Assembly (NCBI RefSeq): GCF_036964665.1
Contig: NZ_JBAMDA010000001.1
Coordinates: 3,242,652-3,306,651, forward strand
Length of the DNA: 64,000 nt
Direction: 5' to 3'
DNA from: Nitrobacter sp. NHB1
GTDB taxonomy: Bacteria > Pseudomonadota > Alphaproteobacteria > Rhizobiales > Xanthobacteraceae
Shown here piece after piece: positions 43,933 to 53,374 of this stretch. Every line of letters begins with the position of its first letter. Positions within the stretch are counted from its first letter, which is position 1. The notes below the pieces were generated by a model. It saw nothing but the letters and a program-made list of their open reading frames with translations. It made no database searches and was not told where the DNA came from. The position numbers were made by a program, and so were the translations under genes.

Positions 43933-46005
43933 CTATGTGATTGGAGAGAAGAGGCTTTGCTGATCTGGATGCGATCCCGTGGGGTGATTTGGGTTTTGCC
44001 TCGCGCGACGAACGAGGCGCTGAGCCGCCGGTTTGCTGAGCGTTGATCGGCTGAAGATCCAAGGACCATCCGGCAGAGGATGACCCGCCTCGATCTCGCC
44101 CGCTGCGGCGGCGAGCCTAAGCGTCTTCGGTGCAATGCCGAGCAAACCCGCCGCCTTGTTCAGATTAAGCCATGGCTCGTTCCCATCCGGCGCCGGCCGA
44201 AAGACCGGGATCTTATGATGCGACCTGAGCGCGGTGACCCGCTCCCGTATCCAGCGATTGCCGTGGCCGGTCACCAGGCCGTTCCGGTTGAGAATGCCGG
44301 CGATCAGATCATCATTGGCGATGAGAACCAGTTGGCGGACGGCGGCCAGCATGTCGGCGGAGATGCTATTGCGCTGTCCGCGGCGGCGCCTCGGCAGGCG
44401 CAGTTCGGTATGAACGCCGCCCATCCAATGGGTCAGGAGAACGATCTCTGACGCTTCGTCATCGATATCGGCGACCACCTCGTGGATGACGGTGCGCACG
44501 ATTCGCTTCTTGAGCCTCGCGTCGGTCGACGGCGCCGACCAGACCGCCTTGAGATCAGCGGCCAGCGCGGCGAGGTGGACTGGCGCCCGTGATGGTGCCG
44601 ATGTCGCGGCATCATGCGCGGCAATCCTGATCTCGATCTCGCCGACACGTGTGAGCGCGCCGTTCCATCGCAACTCCAGTTCCGCCGCGATCAGGCGGTT
44701 CTGCGGATCGACGGCATCGTACTGCCGGAATGCCCGATCGGCGCTGTAGCGCGCCGCCTCGAGGTCGCGCACCAGCGCCTCACGAACCTGATCGCGGCGG
44801 TTGGCCGCTTGTGCTTCGGCCTCGACGGCCGTAGCTATCGCTCCCGGTTCGACAACCCGCAGAAGAGCTTCCTCGATGGCGTCGTCGACACGCAATCCTC
44901 CGAATGCGATGCAGCGTGGCTCGCCATTGTCGAGCGAACCCCGCCAACAGGAATAGCGCGGAATGTTATGCTTGGCGCCGGTGTAGCGAATCGTCAGCTT
45001 GCGTCCACAACGCCGGCAGCGGACAAGGCCGGCGAGCAAAGCGTCGCCGTGCTTCGGCGCTCCGTGATGTCGGCCTGTGGGCATGTTGTCGCGCACCATC
45101 TTGCGGATCGCCTCCGACCGCTCCCAGCTGACGTAACCCACATGGACGCCTGGGATCAGCGCCAGCCATTCGGCTCGCGCCTTACGACGGCGGCTGGGTC
45201 GGATCACGCCTGCTGCGTCATATCCTGTCGCGACACGACTCTTACCATAGGCGTAGGCGCCGCCGTAGATCGGGTTCTCGATCATCCGGTGGATGGTCGC
45301 ATAATTGGGCCTGCGCCAGACCACGTCACCGTTGTTGCGCTTGGCGGGCAAGTCCAGCCCATGCTCGATGAACCAGAGCAGGGCTTGCCGGACACTGCCG
45401 AGCTCGGCGACCTTGTCGAAGACCAGAATGACGGCTTCCTGGACACGGCGATCGGGATCCTTCTCGAGCCTGTCGCCGACCTTCACAAAGCCGACCGGGG
45501 CCGCGACGATGAGTTCGCCGCGCCGGGCCTTCTCATAGCGGGCCGACAGGGAACGCTGGCGCAGAAGATCGAGCTCATACTCGTTGAGGCTGCCCTTCAA
45601 TCCCAGCAACAGCCGGTCGTTGCCCTGACGCGGCGCATAGACCATCTCCTGATCGATCAGCACGGTATCGACGACGCGGCACATCTCGATCAGCTGCTGC
45701 CAGTCGCGGCTGTTGCGGGCGAAACGCGAGACTTCCCGCGCCGCGACCGCACCGACCTTGCCCAGGCAGACCTCGGCCACCATTCGATCAAAGCCGGCGC
45801 GCGCGACGCCGCCCGCCGCCGAGCGCCCGAGATCGTCATCGACCGTTTCGATGCGAGACCAGCCCAGCGCCGTCAGACGATCGCGCATCGCATATTGCAA
45901 GGCGCTGCTCTCGCGATTGTGGAGAACCTGATGGGCGGAGGACTGCCGGACATACAGGATCGCCTTGCGCTCCAGATGGTGCGGCCTGATCTTCTCAGAC
46001 ATCAT
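43933..46005 (-). CDS. large serine recombinase
   Basis: The 690-residue protein has an N-terminal resolvase domain: [20 protein letters not shown] with the catalytic Ser, then [37 protein letters not shown] and [20 protein letters not shown]. The recombinase domain ([25 protein letters not shown]) and a zinc ribbon ([25 protein letters not shown]) follow. The long C-terminal region ends in a helix-turn-helix-like segment ([20 protein letters not shown]). It should catalyse integration and excision of the element. It is intact, and its start overlaps the 74-codon gene by 11 bases. Confidence 0.95.
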   Translation of the reverse strand: MMSEKIRPHHLERKAILYVRQSSAHQVLHNRESSALQYAMRDRLTALGWSRIETVDDDLGRSAAGGVARAGFDRMVAEVCLGKVGAVAAREVSRFARNSRDWQQLIEMCRVVDTVLIDQEMVYAPRQGNDRLLLGLKGSLNEYELDLLRQRSLSARYEKARRGELIVAAPVGFVKVGDRLEKDPDRRVQEAVILVFDKVAELGSVRQALLWFIEHGLDLPAKRNNGDVVWRRPNYATIHRMIENPIYGGAYAYGKSRVATGYDAAGVIRPSRRRKARAEWLALIPGVHVGYVSWERSEAIRKMVRDNMPTGRHHGAPKHGDALLAGLVRCRRCGRKLTIRYTGAKHNIPRYSCWRGSLDNGEPRCIAFGGLRVDDAIEEALLRVVEPGAIATAVEAEAQAANRRDQVREALVRDLEAARYSADRAFRQYDAVDPQNRLIAAELELRWNGALTRVGEIEIRIAAHDAATSAPSRAPVHLAALAADLKAVWSAPSTDARLKKRIVRTVIHEVVADIDDEASEIVLLTHWMGGVHTELRLPRRRRGQRNSISADMLAAVRQLVLIANDDLIAGILNRNGLVTGHGNRWIRERVTALRSHHKIPVFRPAPDGNEPWLNLNKAAGLLGIAPKTLRLAAAAGEIEAGHPLPDGPWIFSRSTLSKPAAQRLVRRARQNPNHPTGSHPDQQSLFSPIT

Positions 46006-46219
46006 GACGCATCTCCTCCCGTTCCCGAACGAGGTCGCCGTCGGCGTGGCCGAAGATCAGGCGGACCAGCAGCTTCGTCAGCGTATGGCGCGTCTCGGCG
46101 GGCAACGCCTGCCATTGCGGCGTCTGCGCCGCGGCGTAGGGCGGGTCGCAGAACAGATCGAACTGACGTGCATTGCTGTGAGGATGGCGATGAGCGGTAG
46201 GCGGGCGTGGCATGGACAT
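45995..46219 (-). CDS. small protein of the serine-recombinase element
   Basis: This is a 74-residue product from ATG 46219 with [20 protein letters not shown] and [20 protein letters not shown], ending at MRHDV. It overlaps the recombinase start by 11 bases, which suggests coupled translation. Similar small genes accompany this recombinase type in rhizobial genomes as far as I recall; the function is unknown, possibly a directionality or accessory factor. Confidence 0.7.
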   Translation of the reverse strand: MSMPRPPTAHRHPHSNARQFDLFCDPPYAAAQTPQWQALPAETRHTLTKLLVRLIFGHADGDLVREREEMRHDV

Positions 46220-46545
46220 CTCCCCGATTCGTGTCGTGAGAGCCCAATGCTGCGCTTGAATCCCGCAATTGCGATGGTGCGCCCGAAACGGACGTCACAT
46301 CCTGCAGCAGCGTTGCCAAGGCGGTCAGCACCGCAATGTCAACATAGGGTGCGGCGCCGACACACCAGGCCGCCCGATCGAACATCCACGCCGGAATCTC
46401 CAGCCATCGCGCGGATGCCCGACCAATGAGGCTGCACCGGAAAACTTCTCCGCCAGCCTTCTCGATGACCTCATGAATATGGACCAGGCATCCGGCCCAT
46501 GGATGCCACGGATAAAGAAGCTCGCGCTCCTCGGTCCCGTGGGCG
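46002..46545 (-). CDS. first protein of the serine-recombinase element (DUF5372-like), start uncertain
   Basis: The open frame reads [56 protein letters not shown] and [17 protein letters not shown]. This is the type of protein encoded upstream of the recombinase in related elements. The open frame extends across the element boundary near 46566, and no good start codon lies inside, so the gene may be slightly 5'-truncated. Its 3' end overlaps the 74-codon gene in another frame; the true end may be earlier in function. Confidence 0.55.
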
Positions 46546-46566
46546 TTCTGTCGTCGTGTTGTACAA

Positions 46567-46705
46567 CGGCACGCGCACCCATTTGTCATTAAACAAGAAC
46601 GCGCCGATGTTACGCTCTGCCGAGACAGCCGGACGCATTCTCTGTCGTCCGATTCTGGGCGGACTGCATCATCAATATACTCGGATTTGATTTGCGATAA
46701 GGACA
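46567..46705 (+). pseudogene. IS481-like transposase piece 2 and right terminal repeat
   Basis: This continues the gene from 43908: GTRTHLSLNKNAPMLRSAET, then ILCRPILGGLHHQYTRI and stop at 46690. It is followed by the inverted terminal repeat TGTCCTTATCGCAAATC (read from 46705). This repeat pairs with the left tips at 18949 and 28385 and so defines the family's ends. Confidence 0.8.
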
Positions 46706-46849
46706 GCCATCGTCGACACCGATCCGATTCGGTATCGCCGCCCCGATCCTGACGGTTAGTTCTCCGGTAACATTCCTGATGAGGCAATGCGCCCCCTATC
46801 GGCGTCCAAATAATATTGCGGGCCGAATAACAATCAATCCTGGACGAGT

Positions 46850-47815
46850 TCACCATGGCCGCCCTGCAAGCCTGGCAAATATTGCGTCATCCCGGAGAAA
46901 GTTACCAAGTCTCGCATAGCCTTTGAGACTCGCATCCGGCCAACTCGAGGTCGCCTCGTAGCCGAGAGCTTGGCTTATGCTATCCACCTGATCGTCGTGC
47001 TTCCCACGCGGGAACGCGAACAACTCTAATTCCAGATCCGCGAGCCATGGAGCATGTGCCGGGAGGAGCACGCGGCCACTCTCAATCTTCGAACATTGGA
47101 CGAACATTCGGGTTTGTTTGTCAAAGTCCGGCCTGACGGGAATGATCGAGAGCGATTCTTGCTTTAGGTCTTGGGCCAGCGCTGTGCCGATCCCGGCATC
47201 TTCAATGAGAATTGCGTTGGCCCCGTGATGTTTAGCCTCGGCGATCACGCGTGCCTTTAGCGTCGGATAGTCAAAACGGCCCCGCAAAACGTCGGCGAGG
47301 TAGTACCGCTTCTCAAGAATTAGCCATGTGGTGCACACAGACCAGTCATTCTGCAGTCCTTGCTTACTCGCTACATCCCAAGACTGCACGCAAAATCGGG
47401 ATGATGGCCGCGGTAGCTCATCATAGCGTCTAACCCACTCCCGCTTGATCATAACGCCCTCTGGTGGGACTGGCCGTTGCTGGTACTGTGCAGCAAATAC
47501 TTCTGCGCCGAGTTGTGCGCGCAAGGACGCCAGGACTGCCATTGGCTCGCGCTCAGGATGGAGTACGTCGCCGACGCAACGGTAATGGTAGTTACCATTT
47601 CCAACCGGAATGTTTTCATCGTGTTCTGCGATCGCAGGCAAATTCAAGAGGGTCCATTCGTCCGACTGCCGCAGCAGGACACCCACTAAATCGTCCTCGT
47701 GCAATCTTTGCATGACAACCATAATGCTACCGTTCTGCTTGTCGTCCAGTCGCGTTGGCAAGTTGTTGAAGTACCAGTCAGCGACGTGCTCGCGTGCCTT
47801 GTGGGAGAATGCCGC
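46850..47815 (-). pseudogene. phage terminase large subunit, C-terminal nuclease part
   Basis: About 320 codons from KAREHVADWYFNNLPTRLDD to the end, with SIMVVMQRLHEDDLVGVLLR, EVFAAQYQQRPVPPEGVMIK and the RNase-H-like nuclease acids in CVQSWDVASKQGLQNDWSV, ILIEDAGIGTALAQDL and HDDQVDSISQALGY. The N-terminal ATPase is missing, cut off by an IS630 fragment at about 47815. No other packaging or capsid genes are near, so this is an isolated prophage relic. Confidence 0.85.
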
Positions 47816-48639
47816 GCTCGGGAACGCCACCGATCTATGGCGCAGCCACCGACGAACGCATCCGCAAAGTTCTCGATCGGCCGCCGCCCAAAGGATTTGC
47901 GCATTGGAACGGGCCCCTGGTCGCCAAAGCATTGGGCGATGTGGACGTGCAATACGTCTGGCGATCCTTGCGCGAACAGAAGATCGATCTCGGCGGCCGC
48001 AAGAGCTGGTGCGAGAGCAACGATCCGGACTTTGCGAGCAAAGCCGCAGATGTCGTCGGTCTTTACATGGCGCCGCCTGAGAGGGCGATCGTCCTGTGCA
48101 TCGATGAAAAGCCTTCTATCCAGGCGCTCGAACGTGCGCAGGGATATCTCAAGCTGCCGAACGGACGCGCGCTGACGGGCCACAGCCATGACTACAAGCG
48201 CCACGGCACGACCACGCTATTCGCAGCCTTCGAGGTGGCGACCGGCAGGGTCAAGGCCACACACAAGAAGCGCCGACGCCGCAAGGAATTTCTGGAATTC
48301 ATGGATGAGATTGTTGCAACTTACCCGAAGAAGCGGCTTGAAGTGATCATCGGCAATCTCAATACACACAAGAAGAACGAAGACTGGCTGACGCGACATC
48401 CCCTCGTGACATTCCACTTCACACCAACCCGCGCGTCCTGGCTCAATCAGGTGGAGGGGTGGTTTTCGATCCTGCAGGGACAGTCTTTGACCGGCGCATC
48501 ATTCACGTCGGTCCAACAATTGAAGGCTCACATGGACGCCTTCATCGAGACTTATAACATTGATGCAGAGCCGTTCGTGTGGACGAAATCGAAAGTGCAT
48601 CAGCGCCGGGTCAAAGGCCGCCGTCTCAGGGACTTGTGA
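47816..48639 (+). pseudogene. IS630-family transposase lacking its N-terminus
   Basis: About 270 codons from SGTPPIYGAATDERIRKVLD to GRRLRDL, with AIVLCIDEKPSIQALERAQG, LEVIIGNLNTHKKNEDWLTR and WLNQVEGWFSILQGQSLTGA. It is a clear relative of the split IS630 at 37052/40433 (most catalytic stretches identical) but not the same element. IIGN replaces the usual ILDN, so the second catalytic Asp is changed to Gly. The winged-helix N-terminus is absent. Confidence 0.85.
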
Positions 48640-48712
48640 TTCCGGGTACTAGGACCACGGCAGCTTTATCAGATCGCCAGCGACAGCAGGGAAGCCTCGA
48701 CGTCTAGAATTT

Positions 48713-48740
48713 GGGTGGCCGGATGGCTTCCCGGCCACCC
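48713..48740 (-). terminator. 10-bp hairpin, possible terminator of the secreted-protein gene
   Basis: GGGTGGCCGG pairs perfectly with CCGGCCACCC around an 8-base loop. On the minus strand it lies about 25 bases after the original stop codon of the small secreted-protein gene (48766-48768). The following AAATT is only weakly T-rich, so termination efficiency is uncertain. Confidence 0.45.
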
Positions 48741-48765
48741 ACAGACACCAAAGACTTACTTGCTT

Positions 48766-48783
48766 TCACAAGCAGTAAATTGT
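48766..48783 (-). pseudogene. displaced 3' end of the small secreted-protein gene
   Basis: Six codons (T-I-Y-C-L-stop) complete the reading frame of the gene at 50055-50261 once the IS4 element and one 9-bp duplication are removed. The original stop codon is at 48766-48768. Confidence 0.75.
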
Positions 48784-48792
48784 CTTCATCTC

Positions 48793-50054
48793 CTCATGAC
48801 TCCCCTCATTTTGGCGGACTCAGATGGGCCTGATTTGTCCGGCACCTCATGAGGATCGCGAATCGCATCCTTACGAGCCGCCACCATGAGCCGTCCGATC
48901 AAGCGCATTGATTTTATTCACGACTTTCTCGCTGGAATCTTCGCCGATGACCTCCATGCCAAGCGCGTGGCGTCCTTGGCCAATGGTGCGCTCGGCGTCA
49001 TGACGAGTGCATCGCTCGCAGTGTCGATCATCGGCCACTCGCTGGCCCAGGCGCGCGGTCTGCTTGGCAAGCACGCCATCAAGCAGGTTGACCGGCTGTT
49101 GAGCAATCAGGGCATTGTCGTGTGGGACATGTTCGCCGCCTGGGTGACCCAGATTGTCGGACAGCGAAAGGCGATTGTCGTCGCCATGGACTGGACGGAT
49201 TTTGACGCGGACGATCAGACGACGCTGGCGTTGAATCTCGTTTCCAACCACGGCCGGGCGACGCCATTGTTATGGCTGACCGTCCTGAAGGACGAACTGA
49301 AGGACAGCCGCAACGACTTCGAGGACCTCTGTCTGGCGCGCTTGGCGGAGAGTCTTCCCGATGGCGTCGCGGTGACCATCCTTGCTGATCGAGGCTTCGG
49401 CGACACGAAGCTGTTCGGCTTTCTCGAGACGTTGGGGTTCGATTACGTTATCCGCTTTCGCGGCAACATTCATGTCACGGCGGCCGATGGCGAGACGCGC
49501 GCCGCCGCCGCGTGGGTTGGCAAGGGCGGACGGGCGCGCAAGCTCCGCGACGCCGAGGTCACGGCGGGTCGGCACAAGGTTGGGGCGGTCGTCTGTGTGC
49601 ACGCCAGGGACATGAAAGCGGCCTGGTGTCTGGCCGCCAGCAACGCTGAAGCGACGGCGCGCGAAATCACCAACCATTACGCCCGGCGCTGGACGATCGA
49701 GCCGGGGTTTCGCGACACCAAGGACCTTCGCTTCGGCATGGGGTTAGGCGTTCTTCGCATCGCCGATCCGCAACGCCGCGACAGGCTTCTTCTTTTGAAC
49801 GCCTTCGCCATCGTGCTTTTGACGCTGCTCGGCGCAGCCGGCGAGAGCCTCGGTATGGATCGCCATCTCAAGGCCAACACCGCCAAGCGCCGAACTCATT
49901 CGCTGTTCCGCCAGGGATGCATGCTCTACGAGTTGATCCCAAACATGCCGGATGTCCGCCTGCGCCCGCTTGTCGCGCGGTTTAGCGAATACATCAATCA
50001 ACACGCCGCGCTAAATCAAACGTTCTCATGCGTGTGAATGAGGGGATACCTGAG
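48793..50054 (+). mobile_element. IS4-family element, copy B (1262 bp)
   Basis: It has the same ends, length and orientation as copy A at 29204-30465. The exact 9-bp direct repeat CTTCATCTC flanks it (48784-48792 and 50055-50063). It interrupts the last codons of a small secreted-protein gene. Confidence 0.93.
48886..50037 (+). CDS. IS4-family transposase (copy B)
   Basis: This is a 383-residue DDE transposase almost identical to copy A, with AMDWTDFDADDQTTLALNLV, TILADRGFGDTKLFG and YARRWTIEPGFRDTKDLRFG. Differences include FIHDF for FVHDF, FLETLG for FLDTLG and GVLRIA for GFLRIA. It is intact. Confidence 0.95.
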   Translation: MSRPIKRIDFIHDFLAGIFADDLHAKRVASLANGALGVMTSASLAVSIIGHSLAQARGLLGKHAIKQVDRLLSNQGIVVWDMFAAWVTQIVGQRKAIVVAMDWTDFDADDQTTLALNLVSNHGRATPLLWLTVLKDELKDSRNDFEDLCLARLAESLPDGVAVTILADRGFGDTKLFGFLETLGFDYVIRFRGNIHVTAADGETRAAAAWVGKGGRARKLRDAEVTAGRHKVGAVVCVHARDMKAAWCLAASNAEATAREITNHYARRWTIEPGFRDTKDLRFGMGLGVLRIADPQRRDRLLLLNAFAIVLLTLLGAAGESLGMDRHLKANTAKRRTHSLFRQGCMLYELIPNMPDVRLRPLVARFSEYINQHAALNQTFSCV

Positions 50055-50261
50055 CTTCATCTCGGCTTCGGCCGTGCTCTCGGTAGTATAGACCTTGCCG
50101 GCCGGGCTAACCACTACAGACGTAGCTGTCATCGGCTTTTCATGCACGACTGTACATTTCTTCGTCGCGGAATCTTGTACGACATAGTATGAGTTCGCCG
50201 CGAACGCGGGAGCCGAGAAAGCAGTGAACATGGCGGCCGCAGCCAATAATTTCAAATTCAT
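50055..50261 (-). pseudogene. small secreted protein, 3' end displaced by IS4
   Basis: ATG 50261 begins a typical signal peptide (MNLKLLAAAAMFTAFSAPAF, cleavage after AFA). A ~50-residue mature part follows (NSYYVVQDSATKKCTVVHEK, VVVSPAGKVYTTESTAEAEM). The family is an uncharacterised periplasmic type common in Bradyrhizobium relatives. IS4 copy B replaces the last residues with LRYPLIHTHENV, so a slightly altered protein could still be made. Confidence 0.7.
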
Positions 50262-50432
50262 TTTCGATGCTCCTGTTTTGTCACACAGGCCCTCCCGTGT
50301 TGTGCATAAACTCGGCTTAGGCACGAACGTTCCGGTGGGAAGGTACGCGTAAGAACGGCGTAGACGAATGGTCCAACGGTTGAAGAAAGGGGACGCCCCC
50401 TGGCGGCAGGTTTCCCTGCCGCATCTTTCGCA

Positions 50433-50538
50433 TCAATCGTCATCGCGGTAATGGCGATAATAATAGCTGTGATGATGATGATGATGGCGTCGATATCTGT
50501 ATCGATCATGCGGCACGACCACGATCCGGGGGGGCATC
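50433..50538 (-). pseudogene. 3' end of a His/Tyr/Arg-rich protein
   Basis: The minus strand reads PRIVVVPHDRYRYRRHHHHH, HSYYYRHYRDDD-stop. This composition is seen at the C-terminus of small secreted proteins in rhizobial genomes. The 5' part is replaced by an IS66 fragment at about 50540. The His run is encoded by a CAT/GAT triplet repeat (about 50471-50486). Confidence 0.4.
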
Positions 50539-50540
50539 CC

Positions 50541-50838
50541 TCCAATGGGATTATCTGACGCGCTACACCGAAGATGGCAGGATGCCGATCGACAACAATC
50601 TCCTGGAAGCGCGATCATAATCTTCGCCCCTGGCAGAAAGGGCTGGCTGTTCAGCGACACCGTCGAGGGAGCCAGGGCCAGTGCCGTCGTTTACGGTCTG
50701 ATGCTGATCTGCCGCGCCTCACGCGTCGAGCCGTTAGTATGGTTGCGCCACGTGCTCACCGAATTGCCTCAGCGCGCGGGCAACGCCGATATTACCGACC
50801 TGCTGCCCTTCAACTTCCCCAAAACCGCCACTGCCTGA
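50541..50838 (+). pseudogene. tnpC: IS66 TnpC C-terminal fragment, frameshifted
   Basis: One frame gives WDYLTRYTEDGRMPIDNNLL and, after a one-base shift near 50608, the next gives FAPGRKGWLFSDTVEGARAS, VVYGLMLICRASRVEPLVWL, ADITDLLPFNF. This is the end of an IS66 DDE transposase distinct from the one at 54895-56362. Confidence 0.75.
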
Positions 50839-51039
50839 ACCGGCTAAATACCGCCCCGATACGAACGCCATCCGTCAAAAGCGGGGGTCAACGTGCGGGG
50901 AAAATCGCGCTTACGCTTGGTACGTTTGCGAACCTCTTCTTCTGGCGGTTTGGGTGTCATCACTGCTTTCTTCTGGGAGGGAAATTCTATGATTTGCCTG
51001 TCCCAGAGGACCCGTCATTCGGCTCTATCGCAGCGATGA

Positions 51040-52310
51040 TCGCCGCCAGGCGAAAGACGTCCGCTCTGCCGTGGGGTCTCGCTACGGCGACATCCTTCCA
51101 GCCGAAGGCCACTTGTTTGATCTGGTGGAACCAGAGGAAGCGGTACCGGAGTGGAAGCGCTGGTCGCCGATCCTGCTCCGTCCGGAAGGGCTTTACGGTA
51201 CCCGGCCGGGCGATGGCGGCAAGAAGGCATCAAAGCTCAAGGCCATTCGCGAGGCGCTACGCACCGCCAAGCGAGTCTGGCTCGCCACCGATTGCGATCG
51301 TGTGGGTCAGCTCATCGGTCAGGAAATCCTCGAGCATTACAAATACCGCGGCGAGGTCATGCGGGTGCTGTTCACGGCGCAGGATTCGCAGACCATTCGC
51401 GACGCCTTCGGGCGGGCGAAGCCAAACTCAGAATATTCTCGCCTCTACGCCGCCGCCGTGGCGCGCCGGCAGGCTGACCAGATTTACAACCTCTCCCTCA
51501 CCCGCACTGCGACCGTGATCCTCGGGCAGGGTGCACGCGGCGTGATCGGGGTTGGCCGGGTGAAGACGCCGACGTTGGCGATCGTATGTAAGCGCGAGCT
51601 GGAAATCCGTGACTTCGTGCCCGTCACGTATTTTGAGATTGTCGCCACCGCGAATGTTGCCGCAGGTGAATTCCAGATGCGGCACGCGCCGCAAGACAGA
51701 ATTATCAAGCGCGAGAATGCCGATATCGTCGTCAAGGCCGCTCAGGGTTTCCACGGCCCGCTTGGCGTGCGCGTCGAGGACAAGAAGCAAGGCCCGACAA
51801 AGCTGCATGATCTCCCCTCGTTGCAGAAACTCTGCTCATCGCGCTTCGGCTGGTCAGCCGCCAAGACGCTCGAAGTGGCGCAGGAGCTCTATGACGGCCA
51901 CGGCAAGAAGATCATCACATATCCTCGCGCCGAGGTTCGTTACCTGCCGGAGACCCTGATCCCGGACGTGCCAAAGATCGTGGCTGGCCTGCGGGTGGGG
52001 CGATCTTTCAGTACAATCCCCGTGCCGACACCGCCCGTTATCCGAAAGGGTGCACACGGATCGTTCCACGACAAGGGACTCGAAGGCGCCAGCCATCATG
52101 CCGTCATCCCCAACGTCAATACGGTCGACGATCTGCGAATTATCTGGCCACGGCTTTCGATCGACGAGAAGAAACTTTTTGACGTGATCGCACGCGCCTA
52201 TCTCGCTGCCGTCATGCCGGACTTCCGCTACCGTCAAAGCACCGTCATGTGCTCGACGTCGCTGGATTTCCGTTCAAGGCCACAGTCGTCAAGAATGTCC
52301 GCAGGGGCGG
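51040..52310 (+). pseudogene. type IA topoisomerase (TopB/TraE-like), truncated
   Basis: The frame picks up inside the Toprim domain (QAKDVRSAVGSRYGDILPAE) and so lacks the first residues with the catalytic Glu. It contains WLATDCDRVGQLIGQEILEH, where the conserved DREG is altered to DRVG. It then has IGVGRVKTPTLAIVCKRELE and the active-site Tyr region KKIITYPRAEVRYLPETLIP. At about 52245 a one-base shift is needed to go on (VLDVAGFPFKATVVKNVRRG), and the family sequence ends near 52310. Such topoisomerases accompany conjugative plasmids and ICEs. The gene cannot be active. Confidence 0.8.
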
Positions 52311-52494
52311 AACCCCAGCAACGGCCTAACCCTCTGATGAGCTTCACAATTCCAAAAGCCTGCAAAACGGCTTACCCATGTTCGTACCCGCTTGGAACAA
52401 TTCCTTGCACAAAAGGAACCTCCACCGTGAAGTGGAGGTCAGTTGGCTTGCCGGAACGAGGGGTAGCCGACAAGGTCTTGCATGCAGCGAGCAT

Positions 52495-52680
52495 TTAATC
52501 GAACGGCAGGGCTTCTGGAGGCTTTTGGAGGACTGCTTCAAGCTGCTCCGGCGGTCGCTCGTACCAGTCTTCGCAGTAGGCGCTACAGAACGGGCCGTGG
52601 TGCTGTGCCGCTCCGATAGGGCCGGCGCAGAACTTGCAGACCAGCTGCGCTCTCAGAGGTTCAGTTTTTAATAGCCGCAT
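52495..52680 (-). CDS. tiny CxxC...CSxYC protein A
   Basis: The 61-residue protein starts at ATG 52680 behind GAGGAGCG. It reads MRLLKTEPLRAQLVCKFCAG, then PFCSAYCEDWYERPPEQLEA. The spacing C-x2-C-x14-C-x3-C suggests a single zinc-binding site. It is clearly paralogous to the protein at 52778-52969 (same start, same Cys pattern). The function is unknown; small single-zinc proteins often bind nucleic acid or a partner protein. Confidence 0.6.
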   Translation of the reverse strand: MRLLKTEPLRAQLVCKFCAGPIGAAQHHGPFCSAYCEDWYERPPEQLEAVLQKPPEALPFD

Positions 52681-52777
52681 ATTACGCTCCTCAGTTATGA
52701 GGCATGCGGTACGGGTCCGAAAACCAAGTACCGTTATGGCAACTCTGTCGACGCTCTAAAGTTGCCTGCACGAGCGC

Positions 52778-52969
52778 TTAGGGATAGCGGAGCGCGGCGA
52801 TAAGGTCGTCGTGCGGGTCGGCAACAACCGGCGTCATCTTCTGATTTTCCTCCCACGCGACGCAGTACGTCGAGCAGTAGGGAAAGTTCGGCCGGGTTAG
52901 CCCGTAGCATCCGCCGCAAAACTTGCAGACGCGCTTAGTCCTTGGGGGCTTTTGTTTTAAGAGCCACAT
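52778..52969 (-). CDS. tiny CxxC...CSxYC protein B
   Basis: The 63-residue protein starts at ATG 52969, preceded by GAAGGAGCG. It reads MWLLKQKPPRTKRVCKFCGG, CYGLTRPNFPYCSTYCVAWE, then NQKMTPVVADPHDDLIAALR. It has the same pattern as protein A: LLK..P.R...VCKFC.G....(F/Y)CS.YC..W. An in-frame ATG at 53014 is less likely because it lacks the paralogous start. The two genes lie in tandem with 97 bases between them. Confidence 0.6.
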   Translation of the reverse strand: MWLLKQKPPRTKRVCKFCGGCYGLTRPNFPYCSTYCVAWEENQKMTPVVADPHDDLIAALRYP

Positions 52970-53268
52970 GGCGACGCTCCTTCGGTTGTGGAGGCGCATG
53001 GCGGAGTGGGACACTCAAACGCAACTGCGCCACACGATTCCAAAACCGACGAATCGAACTGGCTGCCTAGAGTCTACCATGGCTTCATTGTGCCTACAGG
53101 AAAGTGCACAGCTTTCTCGTAACCAAAAAACTTCTTTGCGGTGGAAGGAGCTCTAAACGACCGCAACAAGTGGGTCGTCACGATGCCCAAAGGTTTCGAG
53201 CCTCCAAGTCGGAGGCCGCTCGATGCGTTTCGGTTCGCCTTAGCAGGCGCGAAGATCTAAAACGAAAA

Positions 53269-53292
53269 GGGCACCCCATTTCTGGGGTGCCC
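53269..53292 (-). terminator. rho-independent terminator (leftward)
   Basis: GGGCACCCC pairs with GGGGTGCCC around a 6-base loop. On the minus strand the stem is followed by TTTTCGTTTT. It would stop transcription coming from the right, for example from the IS66 remnant, before the two tiny zinc-type genes. Confidence 0.7.
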
Positions 53293-53374
53293 GATCCGTT
53301 AGAACAGCCGATGAAGTAAAAGCATCATCGAAGCCCAACTAGCCCGTCTTATTCGTAAGCGCTCGTTCGGGACC

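Larger units (their letters stand above)
43909..46566 (-). mobile_element. serine-recombinase mobile element (2658 bp) inside an IS481-like gene
   Basis: The transposase fragments on either side join perfectly (SYYN-GTRTHLSLNK) when this block and one copy of the pentamer TACAA (43904-43908, 46562-46566) are removed. It encodes a large serine recombinase, a 74-codon gene overlapping its start, and an upstream frame, all on the minus strand. The short flanking repeat fits a serine recombinase crossover core rather than a DDE-type target duplication. Confidence 0.8.

Noticed and set aside
44614..46200. 528-codon open frame on the plus strand
   Set aside because: It is antisense to the serine recombinase, whose domains and catalytic residues are clear; high GC content makes long antisense frames common.
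50471..50486. GAT triplet repeat as a phase-variable microsatellite
   Set aside because: A short triplet repeat keeps the frame and lies in a truncated 3' remnant encoding a His run.
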